Assembly: GCF_027922365.1 (NCBI RefSeq)
Contig: NZ_BSFN01000028.1
Coordinates: 1-42,039 of the forward strand
Source: Pseudomonas turukhanskensis
GTDB taxonomy: Bacteria > Pseudomonadota > Gammaproteobacteria > Pseudomonadales > Pseudomonadaceae
Direction: 5' to 3'
Length of the DNA: 42,039 bases
Shown: positions 33,837 through 42,039 of the stretch, one piece after another
Layout of the letters: each line of letters begins with the position of its first letter
Position numbering within the stretch: position 1 is the stretch's first letter
Position numbers and translations under genes: made by a program
The notes under the pieces: model-generated
What the model was told of the DNA's origin: nothing
Databases searched by the model: none
Seen by the model: only the letters and a program-made list of their open reading frames with translations

Positions 33837-34586
33837 GTGAACAAGTGGTTGATTTGTGCAGTTGTGGCCACCAGCGTGCTGTCCGGTTGCGCCAGTGTTC
33901 AACGCGGTTCCATTCCAGTGGTCGACTCCGGCGCGCCGCTGTCCAATGACCGCCCGCCGGCCAATGGCCGGGCCACGACTGGCGGTTATGCCCAGGCGCC
34001 GGCACAGGCGCAAACCCAGGCCGTACCGCAGGACTCCGGTGTAGTGGTAATGGTGCCAGGGCAGGGCAAGGTGGCAGCGCCTATTCAGACCTATCCTGCA
34101 GGCGGTTCGATAAGCAGTGCGCCCATTTCCACAGGCGGTATCACGCCGGGGCCGATCACTACCGGACCGATTACGCCGGGGGCCGGTGCAAGCTACAGCG
34201 TGCCAGCGCCGGTAGCGCCTAGCGGTATTCCTTCAACTGGCGGTCTGGCTGCTGATGAGCAGTTGGATGGACCGGTTCTGGCCCTGTTGACCACGGCACA
34301 ACAGCAGCAAAGCAACGGAGACCTCAATGGTGCATCGTCCAGCCTTGAGCGTGCGCAACGTATCGCCCCAAGTGAGCCGCAAGTGCTGTATCGCCTGGCT
34401 CAGGTACGTCTGGCCCAGGGTGACGCCGCGCAGGCTGAGCAGGTGGCTCAGCGTGGGCTGACCTACGCCAGCGGTCGTCCGACGCTGCAAGCGAGCTTGT
34501 GGGGCCTGATTGCCCAGGCTCGTGAGAAACAGGGCAATGCATCCGGCGCCGCTCAGGCCCGTCAGAAGGCTCAGGTAAACCTCTGA
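33837..34586 (+). CDS. lpoP: outer-membrane lipoprotein activator of PBP1B
   Basis: A 249-residue lipoprotein with signal peptide and lipobox LSGC (Cys18), a long Pro/Gly/Thr-rich linker (about 30-130, with PITTGPITPG repeats) and two TPR-like units near the C-terminus (LNGASSSLERAQRIAP and DAAQAEQVAQRGLTYA). This matches P. aeruginosa LpoP (PA4699), which replaces E. coli LpoB as the outer-membrane activator of PBP1b; the linker crosses the periplasm. GTG 33837 is the best start, since GAGG lies seven bases upstream and the signal peptide then has normal length. An earlier GTG-ATG pair at 33822/33825 has no ribosome site. The stop shares a base with the next ATG. Confidence 0.88.
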   Translation: MNKWLICAVVATSVLSGCASVQRGSIPVVDSGAPLSNDRPPANGRATTGGYAQAPAQAQTQAVPQDSGVVVMVPGQGKVAAPIQTYPAGGSISSAPISTGGITPGPITTGPITPGAGASYSVPAPVAPSGIPSTGGLAADEQLDGPVLALLTTAQQQQSNGDLNGASSSLERAQRIAPSEPQVLYRLAQVRLAQGDAAQAEQVAQRGLTYASGRPTLQASLWGLIAQAREKQGNASGAAQARQKAQVNL

Positions 34587-34918
34587 TGGATCGTCGTTTG
34601 CCCGAGCTGGCAGATCACTTGCTGCTGATCGAGCGCGAATTGCGTGCGCAAGGTTGGTGGTCGGCCACGCCACCATCGGCCGAGGCGCTGGCCAGCGTCG
34701 AGCCGTTCTGTGTGGACAGCCTGTCGTTTGAAGAGTGGTTGCAGTGGATTTTTGTGCCGCGCATGAAAGTCATCATCGAGAGCGGGCAACCATTGCCGTC
34801 GGTGTCGGGTATCCGGCCGATGGCAGAAATGGTCTACAGCGCCAACCTCGGCAAGGCGTTCGGGCTGCTGGTGTTGCTGGGGGAGTTTGATGCTTTGATC
34901 GGTAAGGCAACGTCATAG
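34586..34918 (+). CDS. YqcC-family protein
   Basis: A 110-residue soluble protein of the YqcC family: LADHLLLIERELRAQGWW, then FCVDSLSFEEWLQWIFVPRM and a LPSVSGIRPMAEMVYS segment. The conserved WLQW.F.PRM core is a family mark. The function is unknown; in enterobacteria it is often beside truC. It starts on the TGATG of lpoP, so it is coupled to lpoP. It converges on the DUF4124 gene. Confidence 0.9.
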   Translation: MDRRLPELADHLLLIERELRAQGWWSATPPSAEALASVEPFCVDSLSFEEWLQWIFVPRMKVIIESGQPLPSVSGIRPMAEMVYSANLGKAFGLLVLLGEFDALIGKATS

Positions 34919-34943
34919 CTGAAGTTGCCTTACCCGGCAGGGA

Positions 34944-35390
34944 TCAGTCGGCGCAGGTGTCGGCGATTGATTTCTGGTCTTCAGCGATTTTGGCCTGACG
35001 TTCGTCTTCGGTGAAACGACGCTTTTCGCCGTCCACTTCAATCATCAATCGTGGATTGTTCTGCAGCTGCGCAAGGTGAGTGCGCACGGCCTCACAGTAC
35101 TTTGCTCGCTCCACCTCTTTTTGCGCGACTTCCTGCTTCACCTTCTCATCAATGGCTTTTTGTGCCGGATCGTCGGCTGCTGTGCCGGGTAGTGGCAGCG
35201 GCGCCGGTGCAGGTGTCGCAGGCTTGGGCTGAGCGACGCCGGTGTTGACCTGAGTGGCGTCCTGGCCCTGCGGCGGCTGATTGCCAAAGTGGGTGTTGCC
35301 CTGCGCATCGACCCATTTGTAAACCTGGCTAGCCGATGCCGTGGCGCTCAAGGCAAGCAGCAGGCTGCCGGTGATGATCATGCGTCGCAT
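34944..35390 (-). CDS. DUF4124-domain periplasmic protein
   Basis: A 148-residue protein with a signal peptide (MRRMIITGSLLLALSATASA) and an N-terminal DUF4124 domain, recognisable by QVYKWVDAQGNTHFGNQPP directly after the signal. A Pro/Ala-rich linker follows, then a charged helical C-terminus with two Cys (YCEAV and DTCAD) that could form a disulfide in the periplasm. ATG 35390 has an AAGGA site. The function is unknown. Confidence 0.88.
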   Translation of the reverse strand: MRRMIITGSLLLALSATASASQVYKWVDAQGNTHFGNQPPQGQDATQVNTGVAQPKPATPAPAPLPLPGTAADDPAQKAIDEKVKQEVAQKEVERAKYCEAVRTHLAQLQNNPRLMIEVDGEKRRFTEDERQAKIAEDQKSIADTCAD

Positions 35391-35502
35391 GAGGTGTCCT
35401 TCTGATTAACGGCGGAACATGGTGCTAACTATAACCAAAACCGGCCACTCGTCACCCTGTACCGTGTCACAGCTCTAATTCGAAGAAAGCACAACGGATG
35501 AC

Positions 35503-35531
35503 TTGACTTGGCTGCGCTGAATCCGAACAAT
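35503..35531 (+). promoter_or_regulatory. candidate promoter for ilvI leader
   Basis: TTGACT (35503-35508), a 17-base spacer and AACAAT (35526-35531) give a plausible but weak sigma-70 promoter. It would make a leader of about 260 bases before ilvI. Confidence 0.35.
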
Positions 35532-35798
35532 TCGACGTTCGCTGTAGTGGAGTCGGCCGCAAGCAGGCTTTAGCTCAGCAGACATGAGGCGCATACCCGT
35601 GCCGACCTGTTACACCCGCAACGCGTTACCTCGCGCTGGGTGGGAAAACCCCGAAACACTCAGGGGCCTTCCCAATACTTGCTCAAGTAGTAGCTGGCGT
35701 AGTCGGCGACCACCGTCGCTCATGCTCTGCTTGGCGGTAAACCTATTCGGACCCGTTCGTTTGTGAGCGGTTCTCTAAGCGTTTTAGAGGTGAATAAC
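35532..35798 (+). promoter_or_regulatory. long 5' leader of ilvI with SD-pairing hairpin
   Basis: This non-coding stretch contains a GGGAA..CCCC/GGGG..TTCCC hairpin (35642-35672), a gcgac-cacc-gtcgc hairpin (near 35706-35720) and a 6-bp hairpin ctctaa/ttagag (35773-35789) whose right arm covers the ilvI ribosome site. A 14-codon frame at 35722-35766 encodes MLCLAVNLFGPVRL and ends seven bases before that hairpin. No clear ribosome site precedes it. Attenuation by branched-chain amino acids is possible but unproven. Confidence 0.45.
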
Positions 35799-37523
35799 GT
35801 GGAGCTTTTATCTGGCGCTGAAATGGTCGTCCGCTTTTTGCGTGACGAAGGCGTTAAGCATATCTACGGGTACCCAGGCGGTGCCCTCCTGCATATTTAC
35901 GATGCCCTGTTCAAAGAACCGGAGGTGAGCCACATCCTTGTTCGCCACGAGCAGGCTGCGACCCATATGGCTGACGGCTATGCCCGTGCCACCGGTAAAG
36001 CCGGTGTGGTACTGGTAACTTCCGGCCCGGGCGCGACCAACGCCATCACCGGTATCGCTACTGCCTACATGGACTCCATTCCGATGGTGATCCTGTCCGG
36101 CCAGGTACCGAGCAACATGGTTGGCACCGATGCGTTCCAGGAAACCGACATGATCGGTATCTCCCGCCCAATCGTGAAGCACAGCTTCATGATCAAGCAC
36201 GCCTCGGAAATACCGGAGGTCATGAAGAAGGCTTTCTACATCGCTCAATCCGGCCGTCCAGGCCCGGTTGTGGTCGATATCCCGAAAGACATGACCAACC
36301 CGGCCGAGAAATTCGAATACGTCTACCCGAAAAAAGCCAAGCTGCGCTCTTACAGCCCAGCCGTTCGTGGGCACTCCGGGCAGATCCGCAAAGCCGCCGA
36401 AATGCTGCTGGCCGCCAAACGCCCGGTTCTGTACTCCGGTGGTGGCGTGATCATGGGCAATGCCTCCGAGCCGCTCACTGAGCTGGCGAAAATGCTCAAT
36501 CTGCCAGTGACCAACACGCTGATGGGCCTGGGTGGTTTCCCCGGTACCGATCGCCAGTTCGTCGGTATGCTGGGTATGCACGGCAGCTACACCGCCAACC
36601 TGGCGATGCACCATGCCGACGTTATTCTTGCTGTCGGTGCGCGTTTCGATGACCGTGTTATCAACGGTGCTCCGAAGTTCTGCCCGAACGCCAAGATCAT
36701 CCATATCGACATCGACCCGGCTTCGATCTCCAAAACCATCAAGGCCGACGTGCCTATCGTGGGGCCTGTGGATAGCGTGCTGACCGAGATGGTCGCCATC
36801 CTGAAAGAAATTGGCGAGACCCCGAATAAAGAGGCGGTCGCCAGCTGGTGGAAACAGGTGGATGAATGGCGTGCCAATGGTGCGTTGTTCCCCTACGAAA
36901 AGGGCGACGGCAGCATCATCAAGCCGCAAACCGTGATCGAAACCCTAAGCGAAGTCACCAATGGCGATGCCTTTGTGACTTCGGATGTGGGCCAGCATCA
37001 AATGTTCGCTGCGCAGTACTACCGCTTCAACAAGCCGAACCGTTGGATCAACTCCGGCGGTCTGGGCACCATGGGCTTCGGTTTTCCTGCGGCTATGGGC
37101 GTCAAACTGAGCTTCCCGGATGACGATGTTGCGTGCGTGACCGGTGAAGGCAGTATCCAGATGAACATTCAGGAACTGTCGACCTGCCTGCAGTACGGTT
37201 TGCCGGTGAAGATCGTCAACCTGAACAATGGCGTGTTGGGCATGGTTCGCCAGTGGCAGGACATGAGCTACAGCGGCCGCCATTCGCACTCCTACATGGA
37301 GTCGTTGCCAGACTTCGTGAAGTTGGTCGAAGCCTATGGTCACGTGGGTATGAAAATCACCGATCTGAAAGACCTGAAGCCGAAGATGGCTGAAGCGTTT
37401 GCCATGAAAGATCGCCTGGTGTTCCTCGATATCCAGGTTGATACCAGCGAGCACGTTTACCCGATGCAGATCAGAGATGGCTCCATGCGTGACATGTGGC
37501 TGAGCAAGACGGAGCGGACATAA
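35799..37523 (+). CDS. ilvI: acetolactate synthase large subunit
   Basis: A 574-residue ThDP enzyme for the first shared step of valine, leucine and isoleucine synthesis. The catalytic Glu is in VRHEQAATHMADGYARATG (near 48), the FAD-binding middle domain follows, and the ThDP/Mg site is GEGSIQMNIQEL...NLNNG near 450-475. GTG 35799 is chosen: GAGG lies eight bases upstream and it gives the family start ELLSGAEM. The open frame to 35763 would add 12 residues with no family match. ilvH starts two bases after its stop. The long leader suggests control by product amino acids. Confidence 0.95.
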   Translation: MELLSGAEMVVRFLRDEGVKHIYGYPGGALLHIYDALFKEPEVSHILVRHEQAATHMADGYARATGKAGVVLVTSGPGATNAITGIATAYMDSIPMVILSGQVPSNMVGTDAFQETDMIGISRPIVKHSFMIKHASEIPEVMKKAFYIAQSGRPGPVVVDIPKDMTNPAEKFEYVYPKKAKLRSYSPAVRGHSGQIRKAAEMLLAAKRPVLYSGGGVIMGNASEPLTELAKMLNLPVTNTLMGLGGFPGTDRQFVGMLGMHGSYTANLAMHHADVILAVGARFDDRVINGAPKFCPNAKIIHIDIDPASISKTIKADVPIVGPVDSVLTEMVAILKEIGETPNKEAVASWWKQVDEWRANGALFPYEKGDGSIIKPQTVIETLSEVTNGDAFVTSDVGQHQMFAAQYYRFNKPNRWINSGGLGTMGFGFPAAMGVKLSFPDDDVACVTGEGSIQMNIQELSTCLQYGLPVKIVNLNNGVLGMVRQWQDMSYSGRHSHSYMESLPDFVKLVEAYGHVGMKITDLKDLKPKMAEAFAMKDRLVFLDIQVDTSEHVYPMQIRDGSMRDMWLSKTERT

Positions 37524-37525
37524 TC

Positions 37526-38017
37526 ATGCGACATATCATCTCTCTGCTTCTGGAAAACGAACCGGGTGCGCTGTCCCGCGTAGTGGGGCTGTTCTCCCAG
37601 CGTAACTACAACATCGAAAGCCTGACCGTGGCGCCAACCGAAGACCCGACTCTGTCGCGTCTGACCTTGACCACCGTTGGTCACGATGAGGTGATCGAAC
37701 AGATCACCAAAAACCTCAACAAGCTGATCGAAGTGGTCAAGCTGGTAAATCTTTCGGAAAGCGCCCATATCGAGCGAGAGCTCATGTTGGTAAAAGTCAA
37801 AGCGACCGGCGCCCAGCGTGCCGAGATCAAGCGCACCACCGATATCTTTCGTGGCCAGATCGTGGATGTGACCAGCAGCGTCTACACCATCCAGCTCGCG
37901 GGAACCAGCGACAAGCTGGACAGTTTTATCCAGGCCGTAGGCACTAGTTCGATTCTGGAAACTGTCCGCAGTGGCGTCACTGGCATCGCCCGTGGCGACA
38001 AAGTGCTTAGCATCTAA
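37526..38017 (+). CDS. ilvH: acetolactate synthase regulatory (small) subunit
   Basis: A 163-residue regulatory subunit with an N-terminal ACT domain (MRHIISLLLENEPGALSRVVGLFSQRNYNIESLTV), whose GALSRV-x-GLF-x-RNYN motif binds valine for feedback inhibition, and a C-terminal domain from about 80 on. ATG 37526 is the right start; the frame opening at 37496 lies inside ilvI. It forms the holoenzyme with IlvI. A 48-base gap with a small hairpin (38030-38047) leads to ilvC. Confidence 0.96.
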   Translation: MRHIISLLLENEPGALSRVVGLFSQRNYNIESLTVAPTEDPTLSRLTLTTVGHDEVIEQITKNLNKLIEVVKLVNLSESAHIERELMLVKVKATGAQRAEIKRTTDIFRGQIVDVTSSVYTIQLAGTSDKLDSFIQAVGTSSILETVRSGVTGIARGDKVLSI

Positions 38018-38029
38018 CTCATTTAGCGC

Positions 38030-38047
38030 GAGACCCCAGCGGGTCTC
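38030..38047 (+). other. hairpin between ilvH and ilvC
   Basis: The stem gagaccc/gggtctc with a cagc-type loop, not followed by a T-run. It may mark an mRNA processing or stabilising site that sets the high relative level of ilvC. Confidence 0.4.
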
Positions 38048-38065
38048 AGAAATCAGGGGAAATTC

Positions 38066-39082
<1,017 letters not shown>

Positions 39083-39104
39083 GGCTGTCGATATCTGGAA
39101 AGAA

Positions 39105-39126
39105 CGCGGCTACGGCCGCGTTTTTT
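39105..39126 (+). terminator. intrinsic terminator downstream of ilvC
   Basis: A 7-bp stem (cgcggc/gccgcg core) with a short ta loop and six T directly after it, 22 bases past the ilvC stop. It ends the ilvIHC operon. Confidence 0.9.
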
Positions 39127-39232
39127 CGTTCTAGGCTAAGGCTTCTGGTATAAAGCGTCAGGACCACGGCTGGCTGAACCCTGAGTCAGCCGATTGGTCG
39201 AAAACTTTCCAAACCGTTGCAAGGTGTTGTTC

Positions 39233-40048
39233 ATGAGCGAACGTCCCGAGGAGCCGGCTAGCGGCCCCGATGCAGAAAGCCTGCTGCCAATTGATGAGCA
39301 TGTTGAAGAAGGTCACGACGCCGAGGGACGTAAAGTCCGGCATCGTGGCATATACCTTCTCCCCAACCTGTTCACTACCGCCAACCTGTTTGCCGGTTTC
39401 TACGCCATCATCAATGCCATCAACGGCAACTTCTATGTCGCGGCCGCTACGGTGTTCGTCGCCATGGTGCTCGATAGCCTGGATGGTCGTGTTGCTCGCT
39501 TGACCAACACGCAGAGTGCCTTCGGCGCCGAGTACGACTCGCTGTCTGACATGGTGGCTTTCGGCGTGGCGCCGGCGATCCTTGCGTTCGAGTGGGCGCT
39601 GGGGAGTATGGGTAAGGTCGGCTGGATGGTTGCCTTCATCTATGTGGCGGGCGCTGCGCTGCGGTTGGCGCGCTTCAACACTCAGATTGGCACTGTCGAT
39701 AAGCGCTACTTTATCGGCCTGGCCAGCCCGGCGGCGGCAGGCGTGGTTGCCGGCACTGTATGGGCCTTCAGCGACTTCGGTATTCAAGGTTCGAAGATGT
39801 CGTTCGTCGTTGCCTTGATGGTGGCGGCTGCGGGGATGTTGATGGTCAGCAACATCAAGTACTACAGCTTCAAGGATCTGGACCTGAAGGGGCGTGTGCC
39901 ATTCGTGGCGATTCTTGCTGTGGTGTTGGTGTTCGCTGTGGTGTTCAGCGATCCGCCACGTATTTTGCTGTTGATCTTCCTCGCCTATGCTGCGTCCGGG
40001 CCAGTGCAATATCTGCTGCGCCTGCGTCGTCGTAAAACTGCTGAGTGA
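39233..40048 (+). CDS. pssA: CDP-diacylglycerol--serine O-phosphatidyltransferase
   Basis: A 271-residue integral membrane enzyme making phosphatidylserine, the precursor of phosphatidylethanolamine. The CDP-alcohol signature DG-x2-AR-x8-G-x3-D-x3-D is complete in DGRVARLTNTQSAFGAEYD, followed by SLSD (residues about 85-110). About seven hydrophobic segments follow. The acidic N-terminus (MSERPEEPASGPDAES) is usual in Pseudomonas. ATG 39233 has AAGGTG eight bases before it; the frame extends to 39194 but lacks a ribosome site there. This is the membrane (type II) enzyme rather than the E. coli-type soluble one. Confidence 0.95.
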   Translation: MSERPEEPASGPDAESLLPIDEHVEEGHDAEGRKVRHRGIYLLPNLFTTANLFAGFYAIINAINGNFYVAAATVFVAMVLDSLDGRVARLTNTQSAFGAEYDSLSDMVAFGVAPAILAFEWALGSMGKVGWMVAFIYVAGAALRLARFNTQIGTVDKRYFIGLASPAAAGVVAGTVWAFSDFGIQGSKMSFVVALMVAAAGMLMVSNIKYYSFKDLDLKGRVPFVAILAVVLVFAVVFSDPPRILLLIFLAYAASGPVQYLLRLRRRKTAE

Positions 40049-40111
40049 TGTAATTTACCCCAGGCTCTGCGGTCTATTGGCGCATCAGTCACTGATAGCC
40101 GCGGAGTTCTT

Positions 40112-41119
40112 ATGCTGATCAAAATCCCTCCTGCTTCCGCGTCGCGTGAATCCGACGTCACCCCCGAATCGATTTATCTCTCTCGCCGATCGTTCTTCGC
40201 TGCCGCAGGTGGTGTGGCTGCTGCTCTAGCCTTGCCGCGTGTTTCGTCGGCTGATGTTTCGCCTTATGCCGATGTTGAGCCAGCCCAGGCTCCGGCCTGG
40301 TTTGCAGACAAGCTTAAATCCGCCCGTTGGCAGGCGGTTACGGCGGGCAACGAAAGCATCACGCCTTACAAAGACGCGACCCATTACAACAACTTCTATG
40401 AATTCGGCCCTGACAAGGGAGATCCGGCCCGTCTGGCTGGCTCGTTCAAAGCAGAGCCGTGGACGGTCATGGTGGATGGCGAGGTGGGTAAGCCGGGGCG
40501 TTATGCCATTGAAGACCTTTTCAAGGAGCAGCAGCTTGAGGAGCGGATTTATCGTTTGCGCTGTGTAGAGGCCTGGTCAATGGTCATTCCCTGGTTGGGT
40601 TTTTCGCTTGGTGATGTGCTCAAGCGTTTTGAGCCAACGGCGAACGCCAGATATGTACGCTTTGAAACGTTGGTAGACCATGAGCAGATGAAAGGGCAGA
40701 GCTCGAGTTTCTCCTTGATTGATTGGCCATATATAGAGGGGCTGCGGATGGATGAGGCTATGCACCCGCTGACGATTCTCGCTGTGGGTATGTACGGGCG
40801 TGTGCTACCAGGGCAAAACGGCGCGCCGTTGCGTTTGGTGGTGCCGTGGAAGTATGGGTTCAAGAGCATCAAGTCGATCGTACGCATCACGCTGACGGCC
40901 GAGCAGCCAAAAAACACGTGGCAGGAGCTGGCGCCAGATGAGTATGGGTTTTACGCGAACGTCAATCCTGCAGTGGATCACCCGCGCTGGACACAGGCTC
41001 ACGAGCGTCGGTTACCGAGTAGCTTGTTCAGTCCCAACGTAATGCCTACGCGTTTGTTCAATGGCTACGACGAGGTTGCCACGCTTTATAGCGACCTGGA
41101 TCTGCGGACGAACTATTGA
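40112..41119 (+). CDS. msrP: protein-methionine-sulfoxide reductase catalytic subunit MsrP
   Basis: A 335-residue periplasmic molybdenum enzyme (formerly YedY) that repairs oxidised methionines in envelope proteins. A Tat signal with SRRSFF near residue 24 and a hydrophobic stretch ending SSA sends it folded to the periplasm. Cys151 in YRLRCVEAW ligates molybdenum; PWLGF and the KYGFKSIKSI region match the family. The ATG has GGAG six bases before it. Its TGA shares a base with the msrQ ATG. Confidence 0.95.
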   Translation: MLIKIPPASASRESDVTPESIYLSRRSFFAAAGGVAAALALPRVSSADVSPYADVEPAQAPAWFADKLKSARWQAVTAGNESITPYKDATHYNNFYEFGPDKGDPARLAGSFKAEPWTVMVDGEVGKPGRYAIEDLFKEQQLEERIYRLRCVEAWSMVIPWLGFSLGDVLKRFEPTANARYVRFETLVDHEQMKGQSSSFSLIDWPYIEGLRMDEAMHPLTILAVGMYGRVLPGQNGAPLRLVVPWKYGFKSIKSIVRITLTAEQPKNTWQELAPDEYGFYANVNPAVDHPRWTQAHERRLPSSLFSPNVMPTRLFNGYDEVATLYSDLDLRTNY

Positions 41120-41745
41120 TGCGCTATCGGCTTTGGCGGTTTTCTGTTTTCTGTGCGGGGCCCGTGCTTCCCGTGTTCTGGCTCTACCAGGCTTGGTCGT
41201 TCGCGCTGGGGCCTGATCCGGGCAAGGTTCTGGTCGACCGAATGGGGCTGGCAGCTTTGGCAGTGCTCCTGCTTACGCTGGCGATGACGCCGTTTCATCG
41301 GTTGAGCGGCTGGGGCGGTTGGCTGGCTATTCGCCGACAGTTGGGGCTCTGGTGTTTTACTTATGCGGTGCTGCACATATCGGCATATGCCGTGTTCGTG
41401 CTGGGTATGGATGCAGCCCAGTTTCTGATCGATCTGCGTAAGCGGCCCTATGTATTTGTCGGTGCCTTGGCGTTTGTCGGTTTGCTTGCTCTGGCTGTTA
41501 CCTCTAATCGCTGGAGCATTCGCCGACTGGGTCGGCGCTGGAAACTGCTGCATCGTCTGGTCTATGGCGTATTGGCGTTGGTGCTGATGCACATGCTGTG
41601 GGTTGTCCGGGCGGACATAGAGGAATGGCTAATTTATGCGGCTGTGGCCTCGTTTCTTATGATGCTGCGTATTCCCGTAGTAATGGTGCATCTAAGCTGC
41701 ATGATTCGTGGTCTTCGGGATAAATCGCAAAACTTGTCGCAATAA
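41119..41745 (+). CDS. msrQ: haem-binding membrane subunit MsrQ
   Basis: A 208-residue membrane protein with about six hydrophobic segments, of the ferric-reductase-like family. It receives electrons from the quinone pool and passes them to MsrP. The histidines expected to hold haem b are visible in PFHRLSG (about 57), AVLHISAYAVF (about 88) and HRLVYGVLALVLMHMLW (about 150-165). ATG 41119 follows directly on the msrP TGA. The first rRNA-type promoter begins only four bases after its stop. Confidence 0.94.
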   Translation: MRYRLWRFSVFCAGPVLPVFWLYQAWSFALGPDPGKVLVDRMGLAALAVLLLTLAMTPFHRLSGWGGWLAIRRQLGLWCFTYAVLHISAYAVFVLGMDAAQFLIDLRKRPYVFVGALAFVGLLALAVTSNRWSIRRLGRRWKLLHRLVYGVLALVLMHMLWVVRADIEEWLIYAAVASFLMMLRIPVVMVHLSCMIRGLRDKSQNLSQ

Positions 41746-41749
41746 AGCC

Positions 41750-41777
41750 TTGACGGCATTTCATGGGTGCTTATAAT
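41750..41777 (+). promoter_or_regulatory. rRNA-operon promoter P1 (upstream)
   Basis: TTGACG (41750-41755), a 16-base spacer and a perfect TATAAT (41772-41777), followed by a GCGCACC discriminator. Confidence 0.85.
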
Positions 41778-41847
41778 GCGCACCACTTCCGGCGCGGAAG
41801 GCTCCGAAAACTTCAAGTTAATCAATGAGTTAGCTGAAAATAAGGGG

Positions 41848-41875
41848 TTGCAAAGCAGAGCGATCTGCGTAGAAT
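41848..41875 (+). promoter_or_regulatory. rRNA-operon promoter P2 (middle)
   Basis: TTGCAA (41848-41853), a 16-base spacer and TAGAAT (41870-41875), followed by GCGCCGG. The upstream stretch (about 41812-41844) is A/T-rich and could be an UP element. Confidence 0.7.
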
Positions 41876-41952
41876 GCGCCGGGCTGACAAGGTTGAGTTT
41901 TGGTCTTGTTGGTCAGTCGGTTAAGTTGATCGAAAGCGGTGTAAAGAGGGTG

Positions 41953-41980
41953 TTGACAGCGGTTTTAAACGCTGTAGAAT
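41953..41980 (+). promoter_or_regulatory. rRNA-operon promoter P3 (downstream)
   Basis: TTGACA (41953-41958), a 16-base spacer and TAGAAT (41975-41980), followed by TCGCCTCCCGC. The sequence around the discriminator matches what I recall of the leader start in front of Pseudomonas 16S rRNA genes. The leader continues to the window end; the 16S gene itself is not reached. Confidence 0.88.
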
Positions 41981-42039
41981 TCGCCTCCCGCTGATGAGAG
42001 ACTGAAGTTGATCTGAAGCGCAAGCGGTTGAGTTTGAAA

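Noticed and set aside
35584..35766. 60-codon open frame in front of ilvI as a protein gene
   Set aside because: No ribosome site and no recognised family. Only its last 14 codons are discussed, as a possible leader peptide.
41767..41994. 75-codon open frame at the right end
   Set aside because: It runs through three promoters of an rRNA operon and has no ribosome site.

Overview
The window is high-GC Pseudomonas chromosome, most likely from the P. fluorescens group. I base this on protein sequences, on the gene order (acs-pgi-panDCB-folK-pcnB-crcZ-cbrBA-gluQ-dksA, phuR/phuSTUVW-prrF-cbpA, mrcB-lpoP, ilvIHC-pssA-msrPQ) and on two Pseudomonas-specific small RNAs. The order agrees with what I remember of the P. 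aeruginosa PAO1 chromosome. The identification comes from pattern recognition only; no database was searched.

Layout. Positions 1-160 are the end of an IS481-family insertion sequence. Positions 220-4370 (minus strand) hold a thiolase, an MpaB/DUF2236 protein and acetyl-CoA synthetase. A 19-bp inverted REP pair and a terminator separate these from pgi, panD, panC, panB, folK and pcnB (4639-10637, minus). Positions 10638-11355 have no protein gene but contain the regulatory RNA CrcZ, its sigma-54 promoter and a CbrB-type upstream site. They are followed by cbrB, cbrA, cbrX, gluQ and dksA (to 17409, minus). Next come an aminotransferase and sfsA (plus) and a small Rieske protein (minus). Positions 19890-27780 are the haem uptake locus: phuR (minus), and divergently a tonB-like gene followed by phuS, phuT, phuU, phuV and phuW (plus). 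The Fur-controlled sRNA PrrF (27853-27966) and cbpA follow. Then come small conserved genes (TfoX-C, pentapeptide repeat, APH/ATPase), mrcB-lpoP-yqcC, a DUF4124 protein, ilvI-ilvH-ilvC, pssA and msrP-msrQ. The last 290 bases are a stack of three strong promoters typical of an rRNA operon; the rRNA genes lie beyond the window.

How the genes work together. CbrA/CbrB with sigma-54 drive CrcZ, whose A-rich repeats titrate Hfq/Crc and relieve catabolite repression. The acs gene in the same window has a matching A-rich motif against its ribosome binding site. The phu locus imports haem and degrades it in the cytosol. Fur boxes lie in front of tonB/phuR and of prrF, linking uptake to iron sparing. 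DksA is a co-regulator of the kind of rRNA promoters found at the right edge.

I did not find a clearly new multi-gene system: this is conserved core genome. The points most worth checking are the ilvI leader (a short Leu/Val-rich reading frame followed by a hairpin over the ribosome binding site), the tonB gene heading the phu operon, the terminator between phuS and phuT, the near-leaderless mrcB promoter, the REP pair, and the abundance of GTTACC/GGTAAC in the left 16 kb.
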